Shown here piece after piece: positions 48,125-59,195 of a stretch of 64,000 bases of DNA. Under the pieces are notes generated by a model, which saw only the letters and a list, made by a program, of their open reading frames with translations, had not been told where the DNA came from and ran no database searches. Location: contig NZ_JACHMW010000001.1 in NCBI RefSeq assembly GCF_014205115.1, positions 1,240,001 to 1,304,000 on the forward strand, read 5' to 3'. Position numbers and translations under genes: made by a program. Position 1 is the first letter of the stretch, and every line of letters begins with the position of its first letter. The stretch comes from Micrococcus endophyticus (GTDB lineage Bacteria > Actinomycetota > Actinomycetes > Actinomycetales > Micrococcaceae).

Positions 48125-49147
48125 GTGACCACCGCCTCGACTCCCCCCTCCCCCGCCTCGTGGCCGCCGGCCCCGGCCGCGGCACCGACCCCTCCGGGGC
48201 GCCGCCTGGACCTGCCGATCATCGGCGCGGAGTACCCGCAGCTGCTGCGCACGCCCCGCTCCCGCTGGTGGCACCCGCTGCTCTCCGCGGGGTTCGTGCT
48301 GGGCTCGGTGCTCGTGCTGCTGGCGGTGCTGACCCTCCCCATGATGCTGGCGCTGGTCTCCGAGGTCGGCTGGGACGTGTTCGCCTCGGCGGACCCGGCG
48401 GACCTCGCGCGCGTGGAGGAGGCCCTGTTCTCGGCGCCGATGATGCTGCTGAACAACCTGATGCTGGCCGCGTTCATCGGCGTCGCCCTGCTGGCCGTGG
48501 CCGTGTGCCACCCCGTGGCGGCCCGCTTCGTGCACTCGGTGCAGGGCCGGATCCGCTGGCGGTGGCTGCTGCGCGCGCACCTGGTGCTGCTGCCGCTGTT
48601 CCTCGTCTACGTGCTGGGCACGTGGGCCCTGGACGGCGCCCCCACCGCCCCGCGCGCCGAGGACTGGGTGTGGCTCGTGGCCATGGGCCTGGTGCTCACG
48701 CCGCTGCAGGCCGCCGGCGAGGAGTACCTGTTCCGGGGCTGGCTGCTGCTGGCGATCGGCTCGTGGTTCCGCCGGCCGCTGCCGGCCATCCTGATCGCCG
48801 CCGCGGTCTCCGCCGTCACCTTCTCCCTCGCCCACGGGTCCTTCGACCCCTGGATCCTCCTGGACCTGTCCGTGTTCGCCGTGGCGGCGGTGCTGCTGAC
48901 GTGGCGCACCGGCGGCCTCGAGGCGGCGGTCGCGCTGCACGTGGTGAACAACGTCGTGGTGATCGTGTTCGGCACCCTCGCGGGGACCGTGAACGAGAGC
49001 TTCGTGGACGTGGAGACCACCGGCTCGCCCCTGGGCACAGCGGTCTCGGCCGCGGTGATCGCGCTCTCGACGGCGCTGCTGCTGTGGCAAGCCCGACGCG
49101 CGGGGATCGCGCGGACCGTCCCGGTCAGCGTCGGCGCCCGCCCCTGA
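48125..49147 (+). CDS. CPBP family intramembrane metalloprotease
   Basis: A 340-residue membrane protein with about seven helices. The CPBP/CAAX-protease motifs are all visible: AAGEEYLFRGWLL (EExxxR, near residue 199), FSLAHGSFD (near residue 236) and LHVVNN (near residue 274). The N-terminal 30 residues are Pro/Ala-rich and cytoplasmic. Bacterial members cleave or bind membrane proteins, often in envelope stress or bacteriocin immunity; the substrate is unknown. The start is GTG 48125, leaderless by promoter spacing. The 3' end overlaps the convergent methyltransferase gene by 23 bases. Confidence 0.88.
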   Translation: MTTASTPPSPASWPPAPAAAPTPPGRRLDLPIIGAEYPQLLRTPRSRWWHPLLSAGFVLGSVLVLLAVLTLPMMLALVSEVGWDVFASADPADLARVEEALFSAPMMLLNNLMLAAFIGVALLAVAVCHPVAARFVHSVQGRIRWRWLLRAHLVLLPLFLVYVLGTWALDGAPTAPRAEDWVWLVAMGLVLTPLQAAGEEYLFRGWLLLAIGSWFRRPLPAILIAAAVSAVTFSLAHGSFDPWILLDLSVFAVAAVLLTWRTGGLEAAVALHVVNNVVVIVFGTLAGTVNESFVDVETTGSPLGTAVSAAVIALSTALLLWQARRAGIARTVPVSVGARP

Positions 49148-49961
49148 GCGGGGCGGCCGCCCGCCACGCCACGCTCACGTAGGGCACCTCGACGACGGCG
49201 TCCTCGGCGTGCCCCAGGTGCTCGTGCAGGTACCAGTCCAAGTTCGCGGACATCTTCGCGCGGGTCGTCTCCGACGCGCGCAGCCAGTACGCGCGCGAGG
49301 CCATGAGCCCGTGCAGGTCCGCCGCCGTCTGCGGCAGCGTCCACGTCCAGCGGGCGTGCTCCTCCGCGCCGAACGGCGCCGCGAACCGGCGCAGCTCGGG
49401 CCGGGCGGCGTGGACGTCCCCGGCGTGCATGATCCGGGTCAGCCGGTGGACCCACGGCACCGCGGTGTCCAGCTGGTTCCACACGGCGGCCAGCCGCCCG
49501 CCGGGGCGCAGCACGCGCGCGGCCTCGGCGCAGCCCGCGGCCGGGTCCACCCAGTGCCAGGCCTGGGCCGCCACCACGACGTCGGCGCTCGCCTCCGGCA
49601 GCCCCGTCGCCTCGGCGGTGCCCGGCACCGCGCGCACACGCCTGTCCGACGGTGCGGCGACCTCGCGTTCGAGGACCTCCCGCATGGACGCGGCCGGCTC
49701 CACGGCGGTCACGGACCGCACCCGCTCGACCGGCAGGGCGGTGAGGGACCGAGTGAACAGGCCGGTCCCGGCGCCCGGCTCCACGACGTCCAGGCCGTCG
49801 CCGAGTCCCTCCAGGACCCAGGCCACAGACTCGGCGGGATAGGACGGGCGGACGGCGTCGTAGTGCTCCCCGGCGGCCGCGTCGAAGGGGTTGCCGGCCT
49901 CCCGGCGGGCGCGGGCCGGCCGGCCCGGCAGGCGCGGGACGCCCGGGCCCGGCCCGGTCAC
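49125..49961 (-). CDS. Class I SAM-dependent methyltransferase
   Basis: A 278-residue methyltransferase. FDAAAGEHYDAVRPSYPAESV precedes the SAM motif LDVVEPGAGTGLFTRSLTAL (about residues 61-80), then VTAVEPAASMREVLERE and the DVVVAAQAWHWVDP post-I region (about residues 131-144), which resembles UbiE/trans-aconitate-type small-molecule methyltransferases. The C-terminus is helical with several Trp/Tyr residues. The substrate is unknown. The start is GTG 49961, overlapping the ribF stop as GTGA, so it is translated with ribF. It is not one of the usual members of this translation cluster. Confidence 0.78.
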   Translation of the reverse strand: MTGPGPGVPRLPGRPARARREAGNPFDAAAGEHYDAVRPSYPAESVAWVLEGLGDGLDVVEPGAGTGLFTRSLTALPVERVRSVTAVEPAASMREVLEREVAAPSDRRVRAVPGTAEATGLPEASADVVVAAQAWHWVDPAAGCAEAARVLRPGGRLAAVWNQLDTAVPWVHRLTRIMHAGDVHAARPELRRFAAPFGAEEHARWTWTLPQTAADLHGLMASRAYWLRASETTRAKMSANLDWYLHEHLGHAEDAVVEVPYVSVAWRAAAPLRGGRRR

Positions 49962-50935
49962 CGGTCGGAGGGCGTCGCCGCCAGGATGGCGCGGGCCTGC
50001 TCCACGTCCTGCGTCATCTGGGCCACGAGCTTCTCGACGCCCTCGTACGCGACCATGCCGCGCAGGCGCTGCACGAACTCGACCTCGATGTGCTGGCCGT
50101 AGAGGTCGAAGTCCTCCACACGCTCCTCGGGGCGGTCGATCACGTGGGCCTCCACCACGCGCGAGACGCCCTCGAACGTGGGGTTGGATCCCACGGAGAT
50201 CGCGGCCGGCCAGGCCCGGCCGTGGACGTCGTGCAGCCAGCCGGCATAGACGCCGTCGGCGGGGATCATGCCCTCCGCCTCTGGGGCCAGGTTCGCCGTG
50301 GGGAAGCCGAGCTCCCGGCCGCGCGCGAACCCGTGCACCACCTCGCCGGACAGGGTGTGGTGGCGCCCGAGGATCGCGGCCGCCTGCGCGACGTCCCCCG
50401 CGGCGAGCGCCTCGCGCACCCACGTGGACGAGCAGCGGCGCTCCGGCTCGTCGCCGATCTCCGCGGGGTGCTCCTCCACGGCCTCCACCTCGAACCCGTG
50501 CTTCGCCCCCAGCCGCACCATCTCGGCGAAGTCCCCGACGTTGCCGCGGCCGAAGCGGACGTCATGGCCCACCACCACGACGGCGGCGTTCAGCCCGCGC
50601 ACGAACATCGAGAGGACGAACTCCTCCGGGCTCTGGTCCGCGAACTCGAGCGTGTAGCGCTGCAGGAGCAGCGCGTCGAGGCCGGTCTCCGAGAGCAGCA
50701 CGGCCCGCTGCTGGGGGCCCAGGATGTCCACGTGCGGCTCGTCGGGGCGGTGCACCGAGCGGGGGTGCGGGGAGAAGGTCACGGCCACGGCGAGGGCGTC
50801 CCGCTCGCGGGCCAGCTCGACGACGCGGCGCAGCACCTCGCGGTGGCCGCGGTGCACGCCGTCGAAGTTGCCCAGCGTCACCACGGTGCGCGGCAGGTCC
50901 GTGGGGACCTCCTCCAGGGAGTTCCACACCAGCAT
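49958..50935 (-). CDS. ribF: Bifunctional riboflavin kinase/FMN adenylyltransferase
   Basis: A 325-residue enzyme that makes FMN and then FAD. The adenylyltransferase domain carries TLGNFDGVHRGH (residues 20-31) and SSTWVREAL (residues 169-177); the kinase domain carries RGRELGFPTANL (residues 205-216), the following GVYAGW and the NPTF motif. ATG 50935 overlaps the preceding membrane gene's stop as TGATG. Placement after truB is the widespread arrangement, though two membrane genes are inserted here. Confidence 0.95.
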   Translation of the reverse strand: MLVWNSLEEVPTDLPRTVVTLGNFDGVHRGHREVLRRVVELARERDALAVAVTFSPHPRSVHRPDEPHVDILGPQQRAVLLSETGLDALLLQRYTLEFADQSPEEFVLSMFVRGLNAAVVVVGHDVRFGRGNVGDFAEMVRLGAKHGFEVEAVEEHPAEIGDEPERRCSSTWVREALAAGDVAQAAAILGRHHTLSGEVVHGFARGRELGFPTANLAPEAEGMIPADGVYAGWLHDVHGRAWPAAISVGSNPTFEGVSRVVEAHVIDRPEERVEDFDLYGQHIEVEFVQRLRGMVAYEGVEKLVAQMTQDVEQARAILAATPSDR

Positions 50936-51399
50936 CAGCGGGCCACCTCCTCGGCGGTCGGACGGGACGGGCGGTGCGCCAGCAGCCAGGCCAGGCCCAC
51001 CACGGGCAGCACGAGCGGCACGTAGCCGTAGCCGGCGCCGAACCGGGACCATACGGTCTCCTCGGCGAACAGGCCCGGGTCCAGGACCGTCCACAGACCC
51101 ACGCCCACCACGCCGATCAGCTCCACGAGCACGGCGCCCAGGGCCACGGCCCACGCCCGGGCCCCGGAGCGGGCGAGCGCGAGGGTGGCGACGATGTACA
51201 CGGTCGCCGCGAACGCGGACAGCGAGTACGCCACGGGCGCCGCCTCGACGTCCGTCAGGATCTGGAAGAGGCTGCGGGCCGTCGCCGAGAGGGCGAAGAC
51301 CGCGTAGACCATGACGATGATGCGGCCCAGCCCCTGGTTGCGGGCCGGGGCGGCCGCGCCGGGCCGCGCGGCGCCGGATGCGGTGCGGGTGCGTGCCAC
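50935..51399 (-). CDS. Small integral membrane protein between truB and ribF
   Basis: A 154-residue protein with a basic, Ala-rich start and four membrane helices (IIVMVYAVFALSATARSLFQI, AYSLSAFAATVYIVATLALA, AWAVALGAVLVELIGVVGVGL and YVPLVLPVVGLAWLL). GTG 51399 is chosen because AAGGAGG lies five bases upstream. FALSATARSLFQ near helix 1 is a conserved feature of actinobacterial membrane proteins I have seen annotated only as hypothetical. The stop is coupled to ribF by TGATG. Confidence 0.7.
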   Translation of the reverse strand: MARTRTASGAARPGAAAPARNQGLGRIIVMVYAVFALSATARSLFQILTDVEAAPVAYSLSAFAATVYIVATLALARSGARAWAVALGAVLVELIGVVGVGLWTVLDPGLFAEETVWSRFGAGYGYVPLVLPVVGLAWLLAHRPSRPTAEEVAR

Positions 51400-51410
51400 G
51401 TGTTCCTCCT

Positions 51411-51779
51411 TCACCACTGTCCGAACCAGATGACCTGCATGCGGTGCAGCATGACCACGACCGTGGGGCCGACGACGGCGAGCACCAGGTTGGACCAGCG
51501 CGTCTTGTCCGTCACCGCCCACGCCACGGCGATCACGGGCACCAGCAGCGCCGTGACCACGTAGCCCCAGAACTCCCAGCCGGGGCCGTTGAGGCCCTCC
51601 CCGCCGAGCTGGCGCACGGCGGCGGCCACGGCGTAGATGAGCAGGAACAGCTCCACGGCGGCCACGGACAGGATCGAGGAGTCCGCGGGGTGACGGCGGA
51701 TCGCCGTCATCGCCACGCAGACCGCCAGCGAGACGGCGCCGATCACCAGCCCCGCCCAGAACCAGGCGTCGAGGATCAT
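51411..51779 (-). CDS. Small integral membrane protein downstream of truB
   Basis: A 122-residue protein made almost wholly of four membrane helices (about residues 5-26, 36-56, 70-90 and 95-113), with a Trp-rich end (VIWFGQW). ATG 51779 overlaps the truB stop as ATGA. It looks like a partner of the next membrane gene. No function is recognised. Confidence 0.68.
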   Translation of the reverse strand: MILDAWFWAGLVIGAVSLAVCVAMTAIRRHPADSSILSVAAVELFLLIYAVAAAVRQLGGEGLNGPGWEFWGYVVTALLVPVIAVAWAVTDKTRWSNLVLAVVGPTVVVMLHRMQVIWFGQW

Positions 51780-52741
51780 GCGGTCCCTCCCTGCCCCGGC
51801 CCCTCGGCCGGCGCGAACACGAGCTGGGGCTTGGCGACGTCGGCGCCGCGGCGGCGCACGTCCGAGACGAGGGCGACCACGCGTCCGTCCGGGGCGCGCC
51901 CGGCCACGAGCTCGTCGCCGGTGCCGGTGGGCGCGACGGCGCGGCCGAAGGCCAGCTCCCGCGCCTCGTCCTCCGTCAGCTCGCGCACCGGGAACAGCCC
52001 GGCGGCGGCCTCGGAGAGCCCGGTCATCACGAAGCCCTCGGCGAGCTCCTCGAGGGTCAGGGCGTCGGCCACGTCGAAGGGGCCGACGGCGGTGCGGCGC
52101 AGCGCCGTGAGGTGCCCGCCGGTCTCGAGGGCCTCGCCCAGGTCCCGGGCGAGCGCCCGGACGTAGGTGCCCGAGGAGCAGCGCACGGTGACGTCCAGGT
52201 CCACCAGCCGGCCGCCGTCGAGCCGGCGCATCTCATGCACGGTGAACTCGTGCACGGTGACGGGACGGGCCTGCAGGGCCACGTCCTCCCCTGCCCGCAC
52301 GCGGTCGTAGGCGCGCCTGCCGGCCACCTTGATGGCCGAGACGGCCGAGGGCGCCTGCAGGATCGGCCCCGTGAGGGCGGCGACCTGCTCGGCCACCCGC
52401 TCCGGCGTGACCGCGTTCGCCAGGCGCGTCTGCACCACGTCGCCCTCGGCGTCGTCCGTGACGGTCGACTGCCCCAGGCGGATCGTGGCGGTGTAGGTCT
52501 TGTCCGTGCCCGTGATGGCGGTCAGCAGGCGGGTGGCCTTGTTGACGCCCACCACGAGCAGCCCCGTGGCCATCGGGTCGAGGGTGCCGGCGTGGCCCAC
52601 CTTGCGGGTGCCCGCCAGCCGGCGGAGGCGCCCGACGACGTCGTGCGACGTCCACCCCTGGGGCTTGTCCACGAGGACGACCCCCGACGCCTCCGTTCCC
52701 GGTGCGTCGGGGGCCTGTCCCCCGGTGCTGCGTGCGCTCAC
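51776..52741 (-). CDS. truB: tRNA pseudouridine(55) synthase
   Basis: A 321-residue TruB. The catalytic Asp55 lies in VGHAGTLDPMATGLL (residues 48-62); VVLVDKPQGWTSHDVV is the N-terminal signature and SSGTYVRALARDLG the conserved central motif. The C-terminal region from about residue 230 is the actinobacterial PUA-like extension. It makes pseudouridine 55 in the T-loop. The start is GTG 52741, 13 bases after the rbfA stop. Confidence 0.95.
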   Translation of the reverse strand: MSARSTGGQAPDAPGTEASGVVLVDKPQGWTSHDVVGRLRRLAGTRKVGHAGTLDPMATGLLVVGVNKATRLLTAITGTDKTYTATIRLGQSTVTDDAEGDVVQTRLANAVTPERVAEQVAALTGPILQAPSAVSAIKVAGRRAYDRVRAGEDVALQARPVTVHEFTVHEMRRLDGGRLVDLDVTVRCSSGTYVRALARDLGEALETGGHLTALRRTAVGPFDVADALTLEELAEGFVMTGLSEAAAGLFPVRELTEDEARELAFGRAVAPTGTGDELVAGRAPDGRVVALVSDVRRRGADVAKPQLVFAPAEGPGQGGTA

Positions 52742-52754
52742 CGTGCCGCGGGCC

Positions 52755-53207
52755 TCAGGCGCGCGGGGCGTCGTCGGCCTCGGAGCCGGGCTCCGAGGTG
52801 CGGTACGGGTCCGCCTCGCCCGCGTAGGTCGCGCCCTCGCGCGCCTTCGCCAGCTCCGCGTCCCGCTCCTTCGCGGCGCGCAGGACGTCCTCCAGGTGCG
52901 CGGCCGCCTCGGGGACGGTGTCCGCGACGAACTCGAGGGTGGGCACCAGGCGGATGGTGAGCCCGCGGCCCACCTCGCGGCGCAGGACGCCGCGGTTCTC
53001 CTGGATGCCCTCGTGGGCGGCGGCCGCGGTGGCCTCGTCCCCGAGGACGGTGTAGTACACGGTCGCGTGCTGCAGGTCGTTGGTCACGCGGACCTCCGTC
53101 ACGGTGACGGCCTCCACGCGGTCGTCCTTGACGCTGCGGCGCAGCGCCTCGGCGACGAGGACCTTGATGCGCTGGGCCAGGCGGCCTGCGCGTGCCGGAT
53201 CGGCCAT
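52755..53207 (-). CDS. rbfA: Ribosome-binding factor A
   Basis: A 150-residue RbfA with a KH-like fold. RAGRLAQRIKVLVAEALRR at the start and VTVTEVRVTNDLQHATVYYTVLG (about residues 35-57) are diagnostic. It assists late 30S maturation around helix 1 of 16S rRNA. The C-terminus is an acidic disordered tail. It lies between infB and truB, the standard order, 82 bases after infB with a strong hairpin in between. Confidence 0.94.
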   Translation of the reverse strand: MADPARAGRLAQRIKVLVAEALRRSVKDDRVEAVTVTEVRVTNDLQHATVYYTVLGDEATAAAAHEGIQENRGVLRREVGRGLTIRLVPTLEFVADTVPEAAAHLEDVLRAAKERDAELAKAREGATYAGEADPYRTSEPGSEADDAPRA

Positions 53208-53251
53208 GGTGCGGTTCCTTCCGGTGGTGTGGTCAAGGGGTGGGAAGAGGC

Positions 53252-53281
53252 GGGCGCCGGGTCCGGGCGGACCCGGCGCCC
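53252..53281 (-). terminator. Hairpin between infB and rbfA
   Basis: GGCGCCGGGTCC (53253-53264) and GGACCCGGCGCC (53269-53280) make a 12-base stem with one more flanking pair and a four-base loop. It lies just after the infB stop, so it may attenuate or stabilise the infB message. Confidence 0.6.
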
Positions 53282-53288
53282 CGTCTCA

Positions 53289-56117
<2,829 letters not shown>

Positions 56118-56175
56118 GGTTCTCCTGTTCTGGCCTCACGGGCCGGAACGGGGCCGCCTCGCAGCGGTGTCCGTC

Positions 56176-56274
56176 TCAGCGCGTCGTGGGACCGTTGACG
56201 TTGCTCCAGGCCGCCGCGCGCACCGCGAGGGCGCGCGCACCACGGCCTGCCTGATAGCAGGGGGTGAAGTTCAT
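56176..56274 (-). CDS. Candidate 32-residue leader ORF upstream of infB
   Basis: In the 196-base gap between ylxR and infB, ATG 56272-56274 opens a 33-codon frame (MNFTPCYQAGRG... ending SNVNGPTTR, then TGA) with high third-position GC. No ribosome site is visible. Just before it, a five-codon ORF (MSTEA, 56302 to 56285) overlaps an inverted repeat GCACT/AGTGC. These may be a regulatory leader of infB or chance frames. Confidence 0.25.
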   Translation of the reverse strand: MNFTPCYQAGRGARALAVRAAAWSNVNGPTTR

Positions 56275-56312
56275 CGTTGGGCACTCATGCTTCAGTGCTC
56301 ATCGGGTACGCA

Positions 56313-56612
56313 TCAGATCTCTGACCCGCCTTCATCTGTCGGTCTGTCAGCCGGCGTCTCCGGCTCGCGTCTCAGGCCCTCGGCGTCGACGGCGGACCGG
56401 AAGGCCCGCCCGAACGCGCGGCGGCGCAGGGCGAGGAGGAGGCAGTCCCTCCCGGGGTGCAGCCAGGCACCCCGGCCGGGACGGCGCCGCTCGGGATCCC
56501 AGACGACGGATGGGGGTTCCGTCGAGGGGTCCAGCGCGACGCGCACCAGCTCTTGCTGGTCCGCCCTCGACCGGCATCCGATGCAGGTGCGCACGACCGT
56601 CCGGGACGTCAT
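56313..56612 (-). CDS. ylxR: YlxR family RNA-binding protein
   Basis: A 99-residue YlxR. RTCIGCRSRADQQELVRVAL (about residues 7-26) and GRGAWLHPGRDCLLLALRRRAFGRAF (about residues 45-70) are the family signatures. The protein is basic and thought to bind RNA; in some bacteria it associates with RNase P. ATG 56612 has GAGGGG upstream and fits the family start; a TTG at 56654 would add 14 residues but overlaps a -10-like TAGGAT. It lies between nusA and infB, the normal position. Confidence 0.88.
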   Translation of the reverse strand: MTSRTVVRTCIGCRSRADQQELVRVALDPSTEPPSVVWDPERRRPGRGAWLHPGRDCLLLALRRRAFGRAFRSAVDAEGLRREPETPADRPTDEGGSEI

Positions 56613-56656
56613 GCGCTCACCCCTCACGGGCGTCGGATCGAGAAAGGACCTCAACC

Positions 56657-56662
56657 ATCCTA
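56657..56662 (-). promoter_or_regulatory. Possible internal promoter -10 before ylxR
   Basis: TAGGAT on the minus strand in the 84-base gap after nusA. A start of transcription about seven bases downstream would leave a leader with the ylxR ribosome site. Confidence 0.35.
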
Positions 56663-56696
56663 GCGCGTCCGGCCGCGGATCTGTTCCCGGCCCGGC

Positions 56697-57683
56697 TCAG
56701 CGGGCCGGGGCGGAGACGTCCGAGCCGTCGCCCACGATGTCGATGCGCCAGCCGGTGAGCTTGGCCGCGAGGCGGGCGTTCTGGCCCTCCTTGCCGATGG
56801 CCAGGGACAGCTGGTGCTCGGGCACGACGGCGCGGGCGGAGTGCTGGTCGGCGTCGAGGACCTCCACGGACACGGTCTTGGCCGGGGACAGGGCGTTGGC
56901 GATCATCTGCGCCGGGTCCTCGGCGTGCTCGACGATGTCGATCTTCTCGTCGTTGAGCTCCGTCATCACGGCGCGCACGCGGCTGCCCATCTCGCCGATC
57001 GAGGCGCCCTTGGCGTTCACGCCGGGGCGGGTGGCGCGCACGGCCATCTTGGTGCGGTGGCCGGCCTCGCGGGCGAGCGCCGTGATCTCCACGGAGCCGT
57101 CGGCGATCTCCGGGACCTCCAGCTCGAAGAGCTTGCGCACCAGGCCCGGGTGGGAGCGGGACACGGTGACGGAGGGGCCCTTGTTGCCGCGGGTGGCGGA
57201 GACCACGTAGGCGCGCAGGCGGCGGCCGTGCGAGTAGTCCTCGCCCGGCACCTGCTCGGGCGGGGGCAGGACGGCCTCGAGCGTGCCCAGGTTCACCTGG
57301 ATCATCTGGCGGTTCACGCCCTGCTGGATGACGCCGGAGACGAGCTCACCCTCCTTGTCCTTGAACTCGCCGAGGACCTTGTCGTCGTCCTCCTCGCGCA
57401 TGCGCTGGATCATCACCTGGCGGGCGGTGGAGGCGGCCACGCGGCCGAAGCCGTTGGGGGTGTCGTCGAACTCGCCGATGGGCGTGCCGTCCTCGTCCAG
57501 CTCCGTGGCCCACACCGTGACGTGGCCGGAGACCCGGTCGATCTCCACGCGCGCGCGCTTCAGGGCGCCGGGGGTGCGGTGGTACGCCATGAGCAGGGCC
57601 TGCTCGATGGTGGGGATCAGGCGGTCCATCGGGATCTCCCGCTCCGCCTCCAGCATGCGCAGCGCGCTCATGTCGATGTCCAA
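56697..57683 (-). CDS. nusA: Transcription termination/antitermination factor NusA
   Basis: A 328-residue NusA. The N-terminal RNA polymerase-binding domain ([18 protein letters not shown] to about residue 125) precedes an S1 domain (about residues 128-200) and two KH domains, with [28 protein letters not shown] and [27 protein letters not shown] as the KH signatures. It lacks C-terminal acidic repeats, as in other actinobacteria. It affects pausing and Rho-dependent termination. It begins one base after the rimP stop region. Confidence 0.96.
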   Translation of the reverse strand: MDIDMSALRMLEAEREIPMDRLIPTIEQALLMAYHRTPGALKRARVEIDRVSGHVTVWATELDEDGTPIGEFDDTPNGFGRVAASTARQVMIQRMREEDDDKVLGEFKDKEGELVSGVIQQGVNRQMIQVNLGTLEAVLPPPEQVPGEDYSHGRRLRAYVVSATRGNKGPSVTVSRSHPGLVRKLFELEVPEIADGSVEITALAREAGHRTKMAVRATRPGVNAKGASIGEMGSRVRAVMTELNDEKIDIVEHAEDPAQMIANALSPAKTVSVEVLDADQHSARAVVPEHQLSLAIGKEGQNARLAAKLTGWRIDIVGDGSDVSAPAR

Positions 57684-57684
57684 C

Positions 57685-58269
57685 TCATGCCTCCGTGTGC
57701 TCGGCCGTCTGCTCGCCCGCGGCCGCGGCGTCGGCGGCCTGCTGAGCGGGGGTCCACTCTACCTGCACCACGGCCGGGCCGAGGCGGGCCAGCTCCACGC
57801 GCTGCGCGGGGAGCTGCTTGGCCTTCATGCCCTTCTTCGCGCCGGGGCGCACCTCGGCCAGCTCGACGGCGTCCTCGTCCGCCGCGAGCAGGCGGGCGGT
57901 GAAGGGCTCGCCGCCGTCCACGGCCACCTCCACGAGGCGGCCGACGTTGCGGGCGAAGTGGCGCGGCTGCGTGAGCGGGCGGTCCACGCCCGCCGTGGTC
58001 AGCTCGAGCAGGTACTCCCCCGCGCCGACGCCGGGCACGTGGTCCCCGAGGGCGTCCAGGGCGGCGGAGACGCGACCGCTGAGCCCGGCCAGCTCGTCCA
58101 GGCTCAGGCCCTCGGTGCCGGAGGCGCGGTCCACGACCACCTCGACGGTGGGATGGGCGGCCGAGCCGGCGACCCGGACCTCCTCCACCACCACGTCGGC
58201 GGAGGCCAGGGCCTCCTCGACGCGGGCGCGCAGGGAGGCGGCGTCGTCGTGGCGGTCGGTGCTGTCCAT
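57685..58269 (-). CDS. rimP: Ribosome maturation factor RimP
   Basis: A 194-residue Rim[46 protein letters not shown] (N-terminal domain) and [30 protein letters not shown] (about residues 86-115) are diagnostic; the C-terminal SH3-like domain carries an inserted basic [16 protein letters not shown] loop. It aids 30S assembly. It is the first gene of the rimP-nusA-ylxR-infB-rbfA-truB run and has its own promoter-like element. Confidence 0.93.
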   Translation of the reverse strand: MDSTDRHDDAASLRARVEEALASADVVVEEVRVAGSAAHPTVEVVVDRASGTEGLSLDELAGLSGRVSAALDALGDHVPGVGAGEYLLELTTAGVDRPLTQPRHFARNVGRLVEVAVDGGEPFTARLLAADEDAVELAEVRPGAKKGMKAKQLPAQRVELARLGPAVVQVEWTPAQQAADAAAAGEQTAEHTEA

Positions 58270-58330
58270 GGGGGTACCTCGCTGGTCTGTTCGGGTCGGT
58301 CGGGGACGGGTCGGGACGGGGTCAGCGCCG

Positions 58331-58336
58331 AGCCTA
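58331..58336 (-). promoter_or_regulatory. Probable -10 element of the rimP-nusA operon
   Basis: TAGGCT on the minus strand, about 62 bases before the rimP ATG and just downstream of the hairpin that ends the preceding transcript. Confidence 0.45.
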
Positions 58337-58342
58337 TCCGGC

Positions 58343-58377
58343 GGCCCGGGGCGGGGCCGAGGCCTCCGCCCCGGGCC
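58343..58377 (-). terminator. Hairpin after the TauE/SafE gene
   Basis: GGCCCGGGGCGG (58343-58354) and CCGCCCCGGGCC (58366-58377) form a perfect 12-base stem with an 11-base loop, 26 bases after the stop of the transporter gene. Confidence 0.7.
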
Positions 58378-58402
58378 GCGGCGGGCGCGGCCCGGGGACG
58401 GG

Positions 58403-59152
58403 TCAGGGCAGGAGCGGGGCGAGCGTGTCCGCCCCGACCTTGACGATCAGCGCGGCCACCACGATCAGGTAGACGACCCGGATGAAGCCGGTGCCGCGCG
58501 CGATCGCCATGCGCGCCCCCACGTAGCCGCCCACCAGGTTGGCCGCGCCGAGCAGCAGGCCCAGGCCCAGCACGGCGTGGCCGGCAGGGATGAAGAACGC
58601 GAGCGCGCCGAGGTTCGTGGCGAGGTTCACGATCTTCGCCTGGGCCGAGGCGTGCAGGAAGTCGAACTTCAGCAGCAGCACGAGGCCCAGGATCAGGAAC
58701 GTGCCCGTGCCGGGGCCGAGCACGCCGTCGTAGAAGCCCACCGCGGCGCCCAGGGCCACGGCCCGGGCCACCGCGGTGCGGCGCTCCGGGCCCACGCCGG
58801 CAGTCTTCCCCAGGCTGGGGCGCACCGCCGTGAACACGGCGACGGCGATCAGCGCCACGAGGATCACCGGGCGGATCACGCCGGCCGGCAGGCTCGCGGC
58901 CACCACGGCCCCGGCCAGGGCCGCGACGAAGGCGACCGCCGCCATCGGCAGCGCCGTGGACAGGTCCTGCCGCAGCCGCCGCCGGTAGGTGATCGCCGAC
59001 GTCGCCGTGCCGAACACCGAGCCCATCTTGTTGGTGGCCAGCGCCTGCACCGGGCTCAGCCCGGGCACGAGCAGCAGCGCGGGCAGCTGCAGCAGCCCGC
59101 CCCCGCCCACGACGGCGTCGATCCAGCCCGCCGCGAAGCCCGCGGCGAGCAC
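58403..59152 (-). CDS. TauE/SafE family sulfite/anion exporter, start uncertain
   Basis: A 249-residue membrane protein with about eight helices. AGFAAGWIDAVVGGGGLLQLPALLL at the start and FYDGVLGPGTGTFLILGLVLLL in the middle are the duplicated signatures of TauE/SafE permeases, thought to export sulfite, sulfoacetate or similar anions. GTG 59152 is the first usual start codon, but coding-like hydrophobic sequence (ELTAGLIALVL) continues upstream to the proS stop without ATG, GTG or TTG. The true start may be a rarer codon there. The last helix is complete. It lies directly behind proS. Confidence 0.82.
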   Translation of the reverse strand: MLAAGFAAGWIDAVVGGGGLLQLPALLLVPGLSPVQALATNKMGSVFGTATSAITYRRRLRQDLSTALPMAAVAFVAALAGAVVAASLPAGVIRPVILVALIAVAVFTAVRPSLGKTAGVGPERRTAVARAVALGAAVGFYDGVLGPGTGTFLILGLVLLLKFDFLHASAQAKIVNLATNLGALAFFIPAGHAVLGLGLLLGAANLVGGYVGARMAIARGTGFIRVVYLIVVAALIVKVGADTLAPLLP

Positions 59153-59195
59153 CAGCGCGATGAGTCCGGCGGTCAGCTCGACGGCGCCGAACCAG

